Counted from the stretch's first letter, positions 8,983 to 18,750 are shown. The stretch: 64,000 nucleotides of DNA from Burkholderia sp. BCC1644 (GCF_902833225.1 NZ_CADFEI010000006.1:310001-374000); one strand, 5' to 3'. Made by a program: numbers and translations. Notes: generated by a model from the letters alone, not told the origin.

Positions 8983-10215
8983 TCAGGCCACCACCGCCGC
9001 GCGGTTCAGCCAGTCGCGCTGCCGCGCGAGCACCGCGTCGGCCGTCTCGCCGACGCAGTTCCGGTACACGGACGGCGCCGTCGCGCCTTCCGTATTGATC
9101 GCCAGCACGCGCGCGTTCGCGTCGAGCCCGACCTGCCGCGCGAGCGCCGGGTCGCGCATCAGCGCCGCCAGGCCCGCCACGCCGGCCGCGCCCGATTCGC
9201 CGGCGACGACCGGCACGTCGCGTTCACTGCCGGCCGCGAGGCCGCGCATCGCCTGCACCGCGTCTTCGTCGTCGATCAGCATGAAGTGGTCGATGCACAT
9301 CTCGAGGAAATCCCACGCGAGCGGCGACGCCTCGCCGCACGCGAGCCCGGCCATCACCGAATCGACGCTGCCGGTCGCCTTCGTCGCGCGCCCCGCCAGT
9401 GCGCTCTGGTACAGGCAATCGGCCTGGCGCGGCTCGACGACGACGAAGCGCGGCCGCTGCACGCCGTCGCGCTCCCAAAGATAACTCGCGACGCCCGCCG
9501 CGAGGCCGCCCACGCCGCCCTGCAGGAACACGTGCGTGAACGGCCGCCCGTCGTCCTGCGCCGCCTGCGCGGCCGCTTCGGCGGCGATCACGCCATAGCC
9601 CTGCATCACGTCGCGCGGAATCGCCTCGTAGCCGTCGTACGACGTATCCGACACGACATACCAGCCGTTCGCCTGCGCGAGCTGCGCGGCGCAGACGACC
9701 GATTCGTCGTAGTTCCCCGCGATGCGCACGATCCGCGCGCCGTATGCCGAGATCGCGCGTTCGCGCTCGGCGTCGACATTCGCGTGCAGCACGATCACGC
9801 ACCCGCAGCCGATCGCGCGCGCGGCGGCGGCCAGCGCGCGGCCGTGATTGCCGTCGGTCGCGCTGATCACCGTCAGGTCGGCCAGTTCAGACGCGTATTG
9901 GCCGGTGACGAGCCCTTGCGGATCGAGATCCTGCGTGCGGCGCAGCCGCTTCACGAGCCGCACCAGCGCGATCGGCGCGCCGAGCGCCTTGAAGCTGCCG
10001 AGCGGCGAGCGGCACGATTCGTCCTTCACGCTGACGCTCGCGACACCAAGCCGCGCGGCGAGGTCGGGCAGCGCGCGCAGCGGCGTGCGCGCGTTGCCGA
10101 CGAGCGGCCAGTGCGACAGCCATGCGCCGCTTTCATCGGCCGACGCGATGTTCATCACGCGGCGCAGCGCGTTCGGGTAGGCGGTGCGCGACGCGCGCGG
10201 GTTGGCGATCAGCAT
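8983..10215 (-). CDS. dpaL: Diaminopropionate ammonia-lyase
   Basis: A PLP enzyme of 410 residues, fold type II, that converts 2,3-diaminopropionate to pyruvate and two ammonia. The Schiff-base lysine is Lys76 in GSFKALGA. The cofactor-binding glycine loop QGGVGGLAAGV and the ATDGNHG block agree with the DpaL/YgeX family and its usual length of about 400. The ATG at 10215 has AGGAG nine bases upstream; the open frame runs further upstream without a ribosome site. It is followed directly by an M20 hydrolase gene, the same pairing as ygeX-ygeY of E. coli, and is divergent from an Lrp-type regulator. Confidence 0.9.
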   Translation of the reverse strand: MLIANPRASRTAYPNALRRVMNIASADESGAWLSHWPLVGNARTPLRALPDLAARLGVASVSVKDESCRSPLGSFKALGAPIALVRLVKRLRRTQDLDPQGLVTGQYASELADLTVISATDGNHGRALAAAARAIGCGCVIVLHANVDAERERAISAYGARIVRIAGNYDESVVCAAQLAQANGWYVVSDTSYDGYEAIPRDVMQGYGVIAAEAAAQAAQDDGRPFTHVFLQGGVGGLAAGVASYLWERDGVQRPRFVVVEPRQADCLYQSALAGRATKATGSVDSVMAGLACGEASPLAWDFLEMCIDHFMLIDDEDAVQAMRGLAAGSERDVPVVAGESGAAGVAGLAALMRDPALARQVGLDANARVLAINTEGATAPSVYRNCVGETADAVLARQRDWLNRAAVVA

Positions 10216-10397
10216 GGCGGGTGGCTCCTGGGCAGGGCCGCGCGCGGGCGGCCTGGCGAGTGGGTCGGATCGGGCAAGCGCGGGTTGCGCTCGCCGTCGG
10301 TTGGAAAAATAATATTGCGCACGCCGGTCAACAAAATCGCCAAATCGACCGCTCAGACGCAAAAATTTCTCATTCTTTCGAGGTTTCACGCGCCATC
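10216..10397. promoter_or_regulatory. Divergent promoter region, dpaL / Lrp-type regulator
   Basis: A 182-bp gap between divergent genes whose right half is A/T-rich (AAAATAATATTG at about 10304-10315 and an A-rich stretch near 10360). Lrp-type regulators commonly bind such regions and are autoregulated. I see no precise symmetric operator, so this is a positional assignment only. Confidence 0.35.
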
Positions 10398-10874
10398 ATG
10401 ACGACCCCACTCGATGCGTTCGATCGCAAGCTGCTGATGGAACTCCAACGCGACGCGCAAACGCCGCAGAGCGAACTCGGCACGCGCGTCAACCTGTCGA
10501 CCGCGGCCGTGAACCGGCGGCTGAAACGTCTCGCGGAAGACGGCGTGATCGAGCGCTATACGGCCGTGATCGCGCCGGACAAGGTCGATCATCCGCTGAC
10601 GATCGTCGTGAACGTCGAGGTCGAGAGCGAGCAGATCGACCAGCTCGACGCGATGAAGCGCGCGTTCGAGCGCTGCCCGCAGATCCAGCAGTGCTACTAC
10701 GTGACGGGGGAATGGGATTTCGTGCTGATCCTGGCCGTGCGCAACATGGATCAGTACAACGCGCTCACGCGCGAGCTGTTCTTCGCGAACAACAACGTGA
10801 AGCGGTTCAAGACGCTGGTGAGCATGAGCCGCGTGAAGGTCGGGCTCGAGGTACCGGTCGATTCCGGCGAGTAA
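10398..10874 (+). CDS. Lrp/AsnC-family transcriptional regulator
   Basis: A protein of 158 residues with the two-domain Lrp/AsnC layout. The N-terminal helix-turn-helix (DRKLLMELQRDAQTPQSELG, then NLSTAAVNRRLKRL) is followed by a RAM/ACT-like effector domain containing the CYYVTGEWDFVL strand. These proteins sense amino acids. Placement divergent from dpaL suggests it senses diaminopropionate or a related amino acid and activates the dpaL-M20 operon. The ATG at 10398 starts right at the conserved N-terminus; a much longer open frame upstream overlaps the dpaL promoter and is not coding. Confidence 0.9.
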   Translation: MTTPLDAFDRKLLMELQRDAQTPQSELGTRVNLSTAAVNRRLKRLAEDGVIERYTAVIAPDKVDHPLTIVVNVEVESEQIDQLDAMKRAFERCPQIQQCYYVTGEWDFVLILAVRNMDQYNALTRELFFANNNVKRFKTLVSMSRVKVGLEVPVDSGE

Positions 10875-10894
10875 GTGAGCGGTTGCACACACAT

Positions 10895-10932
10895 GAAGCG
10901 GCCGGCACGCAATCGCACGCGCCGGCCGCTTC
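10895..10932. terminator. Bidirectional hairpin between convergent genes
   Basis: A perfect 12-bp inverted repeat, GAAGCGGCCGGC and GCCGGCCGCTTC, around a 14-base loop. It lies in the 73-bp gap between the convergent Lrp-type gene and the tannase/feruloyl esterase gene. There is no strong T-tract on either side, so termination may be weak or Rho-assisted. Confidence 0.65.
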
Positions 10933-10947
10933 CCATCGACGGCTACC

Positions 10948-12672
10948 TCAACGACAACTGAAGCTCGCGGCCGAATTCACGTCGCCCGAGCCGTTGTAGC
11001 GCGCGACCTGCGGATACGGGCACAGCGGCCGCGTGCGCCCGGCGCCCCACGACGCGGGCACGTCCGCGTTCGGCACCACGTTCGTCGCGTCGCGCGCGGC
11101 GGCCACCACCGCGCCGGGCGCCTGCCCCTGCTCGACCCACGCGACGAGCGGCGTCAGCAGGTCGAACTGGTCGGCCGCCGGCCCGCCCGAGCAGTGGTTC
11201 ATCCCCGGCACCGGATAGAAGCGCGCGAAATCCGACGCATCGCCGCCGTTCGCCTGCGCGACCTTCGCGTACCAGTCGCGCGTGTCGTCGAACGAGAACA
11301 CCGGGTCGCCCGTGCCGTGATAGACGAGCAGCTTCGCACCGCGCGACTTCAGCGCGGACAGGTTGGTCTCGTCCGGCGGCGTCATGAACGTCCACGCGGA
11401 TTGCGTGTACGTGCCGTTGGTCGCGAAGATCGCCGGCGCATCGTTGTCCATGTCGAAGCCGAGCGCGAAACCGGCCAGGTTGGCGAGCGTCGCGGCGGTC
11501 TTCGGCGGCGTCATGAACGTGAACGCCATCGCGGCCGGATCGAGCGTGATCGAATTCGACTGCTTCCACGCGGCCCAGCCACTGCCGGCGATGCCCGGAT
11601 CGTACGGAAAGCCCGCGTAGAGTGCCGTGCCCGCGCTGTTGCGTGCGCCCGTGAACACGTTCTCGAGCGCGGTCTTCTGCGCAGGCGTCAGGCAGGCGCC
11701 CGTGCGCGCGCCGTTCGCGCAGGCCGGGATATCCGACTCGACGCTGAAGTGCGCCTGGCACGCGGCAACGTCCTGCACCATGCCGTCGGCCGCGCCGTCG
11801 AGCGCATCGCATTTCTCGAGGATCTTCGCGCCGACGAACTGCCGCTCCGCATCGGTGAAGCCGCTGCGGATGTCCGGCAGCCCGTTCGTCCCGGTCGCCG
11901 ATGCGATCTTCGCGAACTGCTGCGCGCCGTACATCTCGCCGATCGCCGCCTTCGGCAGATGAAAGCCCGGATCGCCCGCGATGATCCCGTCGTAGTCGGC
12001 CGGGTTGCGCACCGCCGTGACCATCGCATGACGGCCGCCGTTCGAGCAGCCGCCGAAATAGCTGCGGTCGGGCGCCTTGCCGTACGCGAGCCGGATCACC
12101 TGCTTCGCCATCGGCGTCAGCGCGTCGACCGCGCCGTAGCCGTAGTCGATGCGCGCCTGCGGATCGAGGCCGAACAGCGGATTCTGCGCGGCGCTGTGCC
12201 CTGAATCCGAACTGATCACGGCGAAGCCCTGGTTCAGCGCATCGTTCAACGGCCCGCCGCCGCCGATCTCGCCGGTCGCGGTCACGACGTTGCCGTCGAG
12301 CCCGCCGTTCGCCTGGTAGAAGAAGCGGCCGTTCCACGCCTTCGGCAAACGCATTTCGAAGCCGATGGCGTAGGTCTTGCCGTCGACCGCGCTCACGCGC
12401 TCGTTCATCTTCCCATCGATCACGCAGTGCTCGGCGATCGGTTTGCCGGCCACCGTCAGCGCGCCGGCGGCCGCGGTCGTCACCGACGTGAACGACGTGT
12501 TCGCATACGCGAGCTTCGCGGCAAGCGCGTCGCAGGTCTGCGCCATGGCGGCCGGTGTCGCGGCGCTCAGGTGGGTCGGCGTGGAACTGACCGAATCGTC
12601 GCCGCCGCAACCGGCGAGCATGGCCGCCGCGGACAGCGGCGCAATACAGAGGAATGCAGATTTTTTGTTCAA
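10948..12672 (-). CDS. Tannase/feruloyl esterase-family lipoprotein
   Basis: A protein of 574 residues in the tannase/feruloyl esterase family. A lipobox LAGC with Cys22 predicts a lipidated envelope protein. The nucleophile is Ser210 in GGCSNGGRHA, with the neighbouring Cys209 of the CS-D-HC arrangement; its partner Cys lies in PGMNHCSGG near the C-terminus, and the aspartate probably in YHGTGDPVFS. It would release ferulate or similar acids from esters outside the cytoplasm. The start codon is TTG at 12672, supported by GGGAGA six to seven bases upstream. It follows porin and MFS genes in an operon that matches the ferulate catabolic genes. Confidence 0.88.
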   Translation of the reverse strand: MNKKSAFLCIAPLSAAAMLAGCGGDDSVSSTPTHLSAATPAAMAQTCDALAAKLAYANTSFTSVTTAAAGALTVAGKPIAEHCVIDGKMNERVSAVDGKTYAIGFEMRLPKAWNGRFFYQANGGLDGNVVTATGEIGGGGPLNDALNQGFAVISSDSGHSAAQNPLFGLDPQARIDYGYGAVDALTPMAKQVIRLAYGKAPDRSYFGGCSNGGRHAMVTAVRNPADYDGIIAGDPGFHLPKAAIGEMYGAQQFAKIASATGTNGLPDIRSGFTDAERQFVGAKILEKCDALDGAADGMVQDVAACQAHFSVESDIPACANGARTGACLTPAQKTALENVFTGARNSAGTALYAGFPYDPGIAGSGWAAWKQSNSITLDPAAMAFTFMTPPKTAATLANLAGFALGFDMDNDAPAIFATNGTYTQSAWTFMTPPDETNLSALKSRGAKLLVYHGTGDPVFSFDDTRDWYAKVAQANGGDASDFARFYPVPGMNHCSGGPAADQFDLLTPLVAWVEQGQAPGAVVAAARDATNVVPNADVPASWGAGRTRPLCPYPQVARYNGSGDVNSAASFSCR

Positions 12673-12700
12673 GGTATCTCCCGTTCGTCAGGCTGCCGGA

Positions 12701-13849
12701 TCAGAACATGTGCCGCACGCCGACCATCGCGCCGAGCTGCCCCATCCCTTCGCCGGGTGTCGTGCCGGCCCCGCCGCCGCTGACCGCGTAGCGCGCATGC
12801 GCGCTGTTCCACAGATACGACGATTGCGCATAGACGGCCGTGCGCTTGGTCAGCAGATAGGTCGCGCGCAGCGTGGCCATCGTCGCGCGCGTGTCGTGCG
12901 CGCTGTTGACGATCCGGTAGCCCTCGCCGTCGACGACGAAATCCGGCTTCACCGCATACGACGCGCCGACGAAGAACAGGTCCGAATGCGCGCCCGGCGC
13001 GGCCGGCGAACCGGTCGACACGCGCCGCCCGATCCAGCCCGCGCCGATCCGCGCGCCGGCGGCCTGCGCATAGGCGCTCACGTGCGTGCGCGCGTCCTTG
13101 CCGCCGCTGCTGGTGAAGGCGACCGGCGCAATGCCGTCGAAGAAGTTCGCGGCCGCGCCGGTGCCGCCGCGCTGCTCCTCGTACGACGCCGCCGCACCGA
13201 AATACGCGCTGTCGTACTTGAGCATCACCGACCAGTCGCGGCACTGCGTGGCGTCGCCCGGCACCTGCCCCGCGCACGTGCCCTGGCCCGGCGAGTTGCC
13301 AGTGCCCGCGCCGTCGCGGCCGAACGAATACGCGGCGCCGAGCGTCACGCCGCGATAGGTGCCGACGTAGGTCACCGCGTTGTCGGCGCGGCCGTTCGGC
13401 ACGTACGCGTCGAGCGAGCCGAGCCCGTAGATGTCGGGGCCGATGATGTCCGCGCCCTGCAGCGCGAGATAGGTCATCGTGTACTGGCGGCCGAACGCGA
13501 GCGTGCCGAAGCCGCCCTTCAGCCCGACGAATGCCTGCCGCCCGAACAGCCGGCCGCCCTGCCCGAGATCGCCGCCGCGCACGTTGAAGCCGCTTTCGAG
13601 CGTGAACACCGCCTGGTAGCCGCCGCCGAGATCCTCGGCGCCGCGCAGCCCCCAGCGCGACGGCAACTCGCCCGTCACGCCCGGCATGCGCACCACGTGG
13701 TCGCCGGCCGCGTTCGCGTGCGACACGAACTCGACGCCCGTATCGATGATCCCGTACAGCGTCACGCTCGATTGCGCGTGCGCCGCCGGCGCGGCAAGCG
13801 CGCAGCACGCGCCGGCGGCCAGCAGGCCGTTCCTTGTCTTCGTCTTCAT
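12701..13849 (-). CDS. Gram-negative general porin (OmpC-like)
   Basis: A protein of 382 residues with signal peptide (cleavage after AHA), the opening SSVTLYGIIDTGVEF typical of burkholderial trimeric porins, the RWGLRGAEDLGGG and GRQAFVGLKGGFGTLAFGRQ strands, and the terminal phenylalanine needed for outer-membrane assembly (VRHMF). It would let small aromatic acids or esters pass the outer membrane. Its position between the aromatic acid MFS gene and the esterase gene argues for a ferulate-linked role. Confidence 0.92.
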   Translation of the reverse strand: MKTKTRNGLLAAGACCALAAPAAHAQSSVTLYGIIDTGVEFVSHANAAGDHVVRMPGVTGELPSRWGLRGAEDLGGGYQAVFTLESGFNVRGGDLGQGGRLFGRQAFVGLKGGFGTLAFGRQYTMTYLALQGADIIGPDIYGLGSLDAYVPNGRADNAVTYVGTYRGVTLGAAYSFGRDGAGTGNSPGQGTCAGQVPGDATQCRDWSVMLKYDSAYFGAAASYEEQRGGTGAAANFFDGIAPVAFTSSGGKDARTHVSAYAQAAGARIGAGWIGRRVSTGSPAAPGAHSDLFFVGASYAVKPDFVVDGEGYRIVNSAHDTRATMATLRATYLLTKRTAVYAQSSYLWNSAHARYAVSGGGAGTTPGEGMGQLGAMVGVRHMF

Positions 13850-13915
13850 GTCGTTGCGTCTCCAGACCTTGGTGAGTTGCGCGCTCTGACGGCGCGCATT
13901 GAAAAAACCGAAACT

Positions 13916-15121
13916 TCAGTCGCCGGCTTGCGGGCGGCGAATCAGCACCAGCGCGGCGATGGCCGCGACGAGCGTGACGGGGATGCTCGCGCCGATCACG
14001 ACGGGCGCGCTGCGGCCCGCGGCGAGCAGCGTCGCGGCCGCGAGCGGCCCGACGACGGAACCGAGCCGGCCGACGGCCACCGCCGTGCCGACGCCCGTGC
14101 CGCGCATCGCGGTCGGGTAGTAGATCGCGGCAAGCGCATACAGCACCGACTGCCCGCCGACCACGAACATCCCGGCCGCGAACGCGGCCGCCGCGAGCGA
14201 CGCGAAGCCGGGCGCGGCGGCAAGCGCGGCGAGCGACAGCACGATCCCGACATACATGCCGCCGACCACGCGCGACGCGCGCATCCGGTCGAGCGCCGCG
14301 CCGATGCCGAGCGCGCCGAGCCCCGCGCCAACGTTGAACGCGATCTGCACGAGGCCGACGTGCTCGCGATCGAGCCCGCGCGCGGCCATCAGCGACGGCA
14401 GCCAGTTCAGCAGGAAGTAGAGGACGATCAGCGTGCAGAAGTAGCTGACCCACAGCGCGACCGTCGACGTCGTGCGGCCGTCGCCGAACAGCGTGCGGGC
14501 GACGCTCGCGCGCGCGGCCTGCGTGCCGGCGACGTCGAGATACGCGCGCGACTCCGGCAGGCACCACACCAGCAGCGGCACGAGCAGCAGCGGCCCCGCG
14601 CCGCCGACGTAGAAGATGTGCCGCCATTCGGTATCGCCGGCGAGCAGCACGCCGATCAGCGACGCGATCACGCCGCCGAACGGGATGCCGCAGTACATCG
14701 TCGCCACCGCGCTGCTGCGCGAGCGCGGCTCGACCGCTTCGGACGACAGCGCGATCAGGTTCGGCATCGCGCCGCCGAGCCCGATGCCGGTGAGCACGCG
14801 CACGACGACGAGCATCGCGAAGGTCGACACCTGCGCGGTGGCGATCGACAGCAGCCCGAACAGCACGGCCGACGCGATCAGCACGCGCTTGCGGCCGATC
14901 CGGTCGGCGAGCCGACCGCCGAGCATCGCGCCCGGCAGCAGCCCGAAGGTGCCCGCGCTGAACGCGATGCCCATCTGCGATACGGAGAGCCCGAATTCGC
15001 GCGCCATGCGCGGCGCGGCGACGCCGACCGACTGCAGGTCGAGCCCTTCGAGAAGGGCGATCGCGAAACACAGTGCGAGCGTGGTCGCGACCGTGGGTTT
15101 TTCAGCAACGTAAGTGTTCAT
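13916..15121 (-). CDS. MFS transporter, aromatic acid:H+ symporter family
   Basis: A protein of 401 residues with twelve predicted transmembrane segments. It has the AAHS hallmarks: a charged residue in the first helix (EGLDLQSVGVAAP), GGRLADRIGRKRVL in the 2-3 loop, and an RG-containing block after helix ten (TAMRGTGVGTAVAVGRLGS). Relatives import benzoates, hydroxyphenylpropionates and hydroxycinnamates. SD AGGAGAC precedes the ATG at 15121. A MarR-type palindrome lies about 160 bp upstream, so this is likely the first gene of the transporter-porin-esterase operon, induced with fcs-vdh-ech. Confidence 0.88.
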   Translation of the reverse strand: MNTYVAEKPTVATTLALCFAIALLEGLDLQSVGVAAPRMAREFGLSVSQMGIAFSAGTFGLLPGAMLGGRLADRIGRKRVLIASAVLFGLLSIATAQVSTFAMLVVVRVLTGIGLGGAMPNLIALSSEAVEPRSRSSAVATMYCGIPFGGVIASLIGVLLAGDTEWRHIFYVGGAGPLLLVPLLVWCLPESRAYLDVAGTQAARASVARTLFGDGRTTSTVALWVSYFCTLIVLYFLLNWLPSLMAARGLDREHVGLVQIAFNVGAGLGALGIGAALDRMRASRVVGGMYVGIVLSLAALAAAPGFASLAAAAFAAGMFVVGGQSVLYALAAIYYPTAMRGTGVGTAVAVGRLGSVVGPLAAATLLAAGRSAPVVIGASIPVTLVAAIAALVLIRRPQAGD

Positions 15122-15280
15122 TCTGTCTCCTGTCTCCGGTCGGCTGGAGTGAGTGCTTCAGCACAGCCCCATGCACCGCATTCCCATGTCTTGTAGTCGT
15201 TCGCCCTGCAACGACCGCCGCGCGCCGCCGCCGGCCAGTGGCGAAGCGGCGCGCGAGGTGTCGTCCGAACGGCCGCTTTT

Positions 15281-15295
15281 ATCAGGCAGCCTGAT
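15281..15295. promoter_or_regulatory. MarR-type operator, transporter operon
   Basis: Perfect palindrome ATCAGG-CAG-CCTGAT. The same six-base half-sites and three-base spacer form the core of the operator upstream of ech (19693-19713). It lies between fcs and the MFS gene, about 160 bp before the MFS start, with TTGCGG upstream and GATAAA downstream on the minus strand as possible -35 and -10 elements. Confidence 0.7.
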
Positions 15296-15377
15296 TCAGT
15301 GGCCGCAAGCGTGCCTGCCGGTCCCGTGGCCGGCCGGTCGTTACGCCTGCTTGTACTTGCTGACTCCTGCCAACTGC

Positions 15378-17279
15378 TTACGCGTAAATCACGTCGGGAT
15401 CGCGCCGCGCCGGGTCGTACAGCGCGTCGATCGTCGCCGCGCGATGCTTCTGCACGGCCGCCTGGTTCAGCGAACCCTTGTCGGTCGCTTCGCCGAGATC
15501 GAGCGACGGCGGCGTGTCCATCAACCGGATGCGCGCGACGAACGTCGAGCCGCCGCTCGCATGCCGGTTCAGCGCGGCAAGCCACGCCGCGAACGCCGCG
15601 CGCACGGCCGGCGCGCGCAGCACGTCGGCGACCGGTGTTTCGGCGGCGAGCCCCGCCAGCGCACGACACGCATCGACACGCGGAAACACCAGCAAACCGA
15701 TGTCGTCGCGATTGATCCCGGTGACGACCACGTCCTGCACGTACGGCGCCCCGCTCGACACCGCGTTCGCGCGCAACGGCCCGACGCTCACGAACGTGCC
15801 GCTGCTCAGCTTGAAATCCTCGGTCAGCCGGCCGTCGAACAGCAGCCCGAGTTCCGGCCGCTCCGGATCGGCAAACACGCCCGCATCGCCGCTGCGGTAA
15901 TAGCCTTCGTCGTCGAACACGTCGCGCGGATCGACGTCCGCATGCCAGTAGCCGCGCATCACGTTCGGCCCCTTGAAGCGCAGTTCGAGCTTGCCGCCGC
16001 ACGGCACGAGCTTCGCGTCGCAACCGGGCGCGGGCAGCCCGATATAACCGGCGCGCATCAGCGGCCCCGTCGTGAACAGGCACGACGGCGACGCCTCCGT
16101 CATCCCAAGGCCGGCCATGATCCGGATGCGCTCGCCGCAATGCGCGTCGGTCACGCGGTCGAGCCGGTCCCACGCGGCCTGCGACAGCCCCGCGCCGCCG
16201 AAGAAATACAGCTTCACGCGCGAGAAGAACGTGTCGCGCAGCGCGGCGTCACTTTCGAGTGCGGCGGTCAGCTCTTCCCAGCCCTTCGGCACGTTGAAGT
16301 AGATCGTCGGCGCGATCTCGCGCAGGTTGCGCACGGTTTCGTCGAAGCGGCCGGGCACCGGGCGGCCGTCGTCGATGTACAGCGTGCCGCCGTTGTACAG
16401 CGCGATGCCGAGGTTGTGACTGCCGCCGAAGGTGTGATTCCACGGCAGCCAGTCGACCAGCACCGGTGGTTCGCGCGTCAGCTCGGGCATCGTCTGGCGC
16501 AGCATCTGCTGGTTGCTGCACAGCATCCGGTGCGTGGTCGGCACGGCCTTCGGCTGCTTCGTCGAGCCCGACGTGAACAGGATCTTCGCGAGATGGTCGG
16601 GGCCGACCGCCGCGTGGATTGCATCGATCGTGCGCGGGACGGTGGCAAGCAGGCGTGACAGCGGCACCGCGCGGCCCTCGGCATCGACGTCGCCATCGTG
16701 CGCGACGATCAGCGCCGCATCGGCCGGCAGCGTCGCGTCGAGCGCGCGCGTGAACGGCGTGCGTTCGGCGACGAACACCGCGCCCGGACGCAGCACGCCG
16801 AGCGTGTGACGCAGCTTGCCGTAGTCGGTCGACACCAGCGAATACGCGGGCGAGATCGGGGAGTACGGCACGCCGGCCAGCATCGCCGCGAACATCAGCT
16901 GCAGATGCTCGAGATCGTTGCCGGACAACACCGCGAGCGGACGGTCGGCCGACAGCCCCAGATCGACGAGGCCCTGGCCGAGCGCGCGGGCGCGTTCGAG
17001 CATCTGCGCATAGGTGATCTCGATCCAGCGGCCGTCGGCGCCGCGCCGCGCGGCCAGCACGCGGTCGGGGTGCGCCTGCGCACCGCGCACGAGGCAGTCG
17101 GTCAGGCGCGTCGGGTAGTCGCCGAGCGGTTCGTGCGAGCGCAGGTACCACGCGCCGTTATCCGCGCGACGAATCTCGGCCGCACCGACGGCGACGGCCG
17201 CCGCGCGATAGCGCACGCCGCCCGTGTCGTTCACCGGCCCGCTCGCGGGCATCGCACCATTCATCGTCGGCTCGCTCAT
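15378..17279 (-). CDS. fcs: Feruloyl-CoA synthetase
   Basis: An acyl-adenylating enzyme of 633 residues, longer than generic acyl-CoA ligases as usual for feruloyl-CoA synthases. The P-loop-like motif [16 protein letters not shown] begins at about 235, the AMP-site motif GLGMTEASP follows, then YYRSGDAG and [17 protein letters not shown], which is the hallmark A8-type region. It activates ferulate, and probably coumarate and caffeate, to CoA thioesters in the cytoplasm for the hydratase/lyase encoded by ech. Its ATG overlaps the TGA of vdh (ATGA), which indicates coupling. It is the last gene of the ech-vdh-fcs operon. Confidence 0.92.
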   Translation of the reverse strand: MSEPTMNGAMPASGPVNDTGGVRYRAAAVAVGAAEIRRADNGAWYLRSHEPLGDYPTRLTDCLVRGAQAHPDRVLAARRGADGRWIEITYAQMLERARALGQGLVDLGLSADRPLAVLSGNDLEHLQLMFAAMLAGVPYSPISPAYSLVSTDYGKLRHTLGVLRPGAVFVAERTPFTRALDATLPADAALIVAHDGDVDAEGRAVPLSRLLATVPRTIDAIHAAVGPDHLAKILFTSGSTKQPKAVPTTHRMLCSNQQMLRQTMPELTREPPVLVDWLPWNHTFGGSHNLGIALYNGGTLYIDDGRPVPGRFDETVRNLREIAPTIYFNVPKGWEELTAALESDAALRDTFFSRVKLYFFGGAGLSQAAWDRLDRVTDAHCGERIRIMAGLGMTEASPSCLFTTGPLMRAGYIGLPAPGCDAKLVPCGGKLELRFKGPNVMRGYWHADVDPRDVFDDEGYYRSGDAGVFADPERPELGLLFDGRLTEDFKLSSGTFVSVGPLRANAVSSGAPYVQDVVVTGINRDDIGLLVFPRVDACRALAGLAAETPVADVLRAPAVRAAFAAWLAALNRHASGGSTFVARIRLMDTPPSLDLGEATDKGSLNQAAVQKHRAATIDALYDPARRDPDVIYA

Positions 17280-18724
17280 ATCGGATAGTGACGCGGCGTG
17301 GTCTGCACGGTGATCCAGCGCAGCTCGGTGAATTCGGCGATCGATGCGCGACTGCCGAAGCGGCCATAGCCGCTCGCCTTCGTGCCGCCGAACGGCATCT
17401 GCGCCTCGTCGTGCACGGTCGGGCCGTTGATGTGGCAGATCCCCGATTCAATCCGGCGCGCCACCGCCATCGCACGCGCGACATCGCGGCTGAACACGCT
17501 CGCCGACAGACCGAACTCGCTGTCGTTCGCGAGCGCGACCGCTTCGTCGTCGCTGTCCGCGCGCAGGATCGCGACGACCGGCGCGAACGATTCCTCGCGA
17601 TACAGACGCATGTCGCGCGTGACGCCGTCGACGATCGCAGGCTGCATCGTCGCGCCTTCGACACGGCAGCCGAGCGGCAGCTGCGCGCCATGCGCGCGAG
17701 CGTCCTCGACGAGCGACGCCGCGCGCGCGGCGGCGGCCGCGTCGACCATCGTGCCGAGCGGATGGCCTGCGAGCGGGTCGCCCGCGACGAGCGTACGCGC
17801 CTTCGCGGCGAGACGCTCGACGAGCGCATCGGCAATCGGCCGCGCGGCGATCACGCGCTCGGTCGACATGCAGATCTGCCCCTGGTTGAAGAACGCACCG
17901 AACGCGATCGCGTCGACGGCCGCATCGAGATCGGCGTCGTCGAGCACGAGCACCGGCGCCTTGCCGCCGAGTTCGAGCAGCACGGGTTTCAGGTGCGCGG
18001 CCGCGTGGCGCGCGATGATGCGCCCGACGTGCGTCGACCCGGTGAAGTTGATCCGCTTCACGTGCGGATGCGCGATCATCCGCTCGACGAGTTCGGGTGC
18101 ATCGGCCGCCGCGTGCGTAATCACGTTGACGACGCCCGCGCCGAGCCCCGCTTCGTCCAGCACCGCGCCGATCAGCGCATGCACGCCGGGGCACGCTTCG
18201 GATGCCTTCAGCACGACCGTGTTGCCGCACGCGAGCGGCATCGCCAGCGCACGCGTGCCGAGGATCACCGGCGCATTCCACGGCGCGATGCCGAGCACCA
18301 CGCCGCACGGCACGCGCATCGCGAGCGCGAGGTTGCCGGGCACGTCGGACGGGATCACGTCGCCGGCGATCTGCGTCGTCATCGACGCGGCCTCGCGCAG
18401 CATGTTCGCCGCGAGCGTCACGTTGAAGCCGAGCCAGCCCGGCGTCGCGCCGGTTTCGGCCACGCCAGTCGCGGTGATCTCGTCGATGCGCGCGTCCATC
18501 AGGTCGGCCGCCTTCAGCAGCCGGCGGCGCCGCTCGGTCGGCGCGAGCGCCGCCCACGCGGGGAACGCGCGGTGCGCGGCGTCGATCGCCGCGTCGGCGT
18601 CGGCGAGGCCTGCCGCCGGCGCGCGCGACGCGAGCGCGCCGGTCGCGGGGTTGAATCGGTCGAAGGTCCTGCCGTCGCGGGCGGTGCACCACTCGCCGGC
18701 GATCAGCATCCGTCTGTCGGTCAT
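17276..18724 (-). CDS. vdh: Vanillin (hydroxybenzaldehyde) dehydrogenase
   Basis: An aldehyde dehydrogenase of 482 residues. The catalytic cysteine is Cys285 (QGQICMSTER), the general base Glu251 (LELGGKAP), and the NAD-binding FTGS block is at about 227-230. It oxidises the vanillin released from feruloyl-CoA to vanillate (or 4-hydroxybenzaldehyde to the acid). SD GGAGA precedes the ATG. The gene lies between ech and fcs, which identifies it better than sequence alone; benzaldehyde or salicylaldehyde dehydrogenases look similar. Confidence 0.9.
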   Translation of the reverse strand: MTDRRMLIAGEWCTARDGRTFDRFNPATGALASRAPAAGLADADAAIDAAHRAFPAWAALAPTERRRRLLKAADLMDARIDEITATGVAETGATPGWLGFNVTLAANMLREAASMTTQIAGDVIPSDVPGNLALAMRVPCGVVLGIAPWNAPVILGTRALAMPLACGNTVVLKASEACPGVHALIGAVLDEAGLGAGVVNVITHAAADAPELVERMIAHPHVKRINFTGSTHVGRIIARHAAAHLKPVLLELGGKAPVLVLDDADLDAAVDAIAFGAFFNQGQICMSTERVIAARPIADALVERLAAKARTLVAGDPLAGHPLGTMVDAAAAARAASLVEDARAHGAQLPLGCRVEGATMQPAIVDGVTRDMRLYREESFAPVVAILRADSDDEAVALANDSEFGLSASVFSRDVARAMAVARRIESGICHINGPTVHDEAQMPFGGTKASGYGRFGSRASIAEFTELRWITVQTTPRHYPI

Positions 18725-18750
18725 GTCGTCTCCTGCCTTGCCTGTCTCTT

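Noticed and set aside
13866..13905. TGCGCGC/GCGCGCA hairpin after the porin start side with adjacent A-run as terminator
   Set aside because: The A/T run is on the wrong side for minus-strand transcription, and the genes here are probably co-transcribed.
12669..15071. Frame of 800 codons spanning porin and MFS genes
   Set aside because: It covers two genes with proven motifs in another frame and has arginine-rich nonsense composition.
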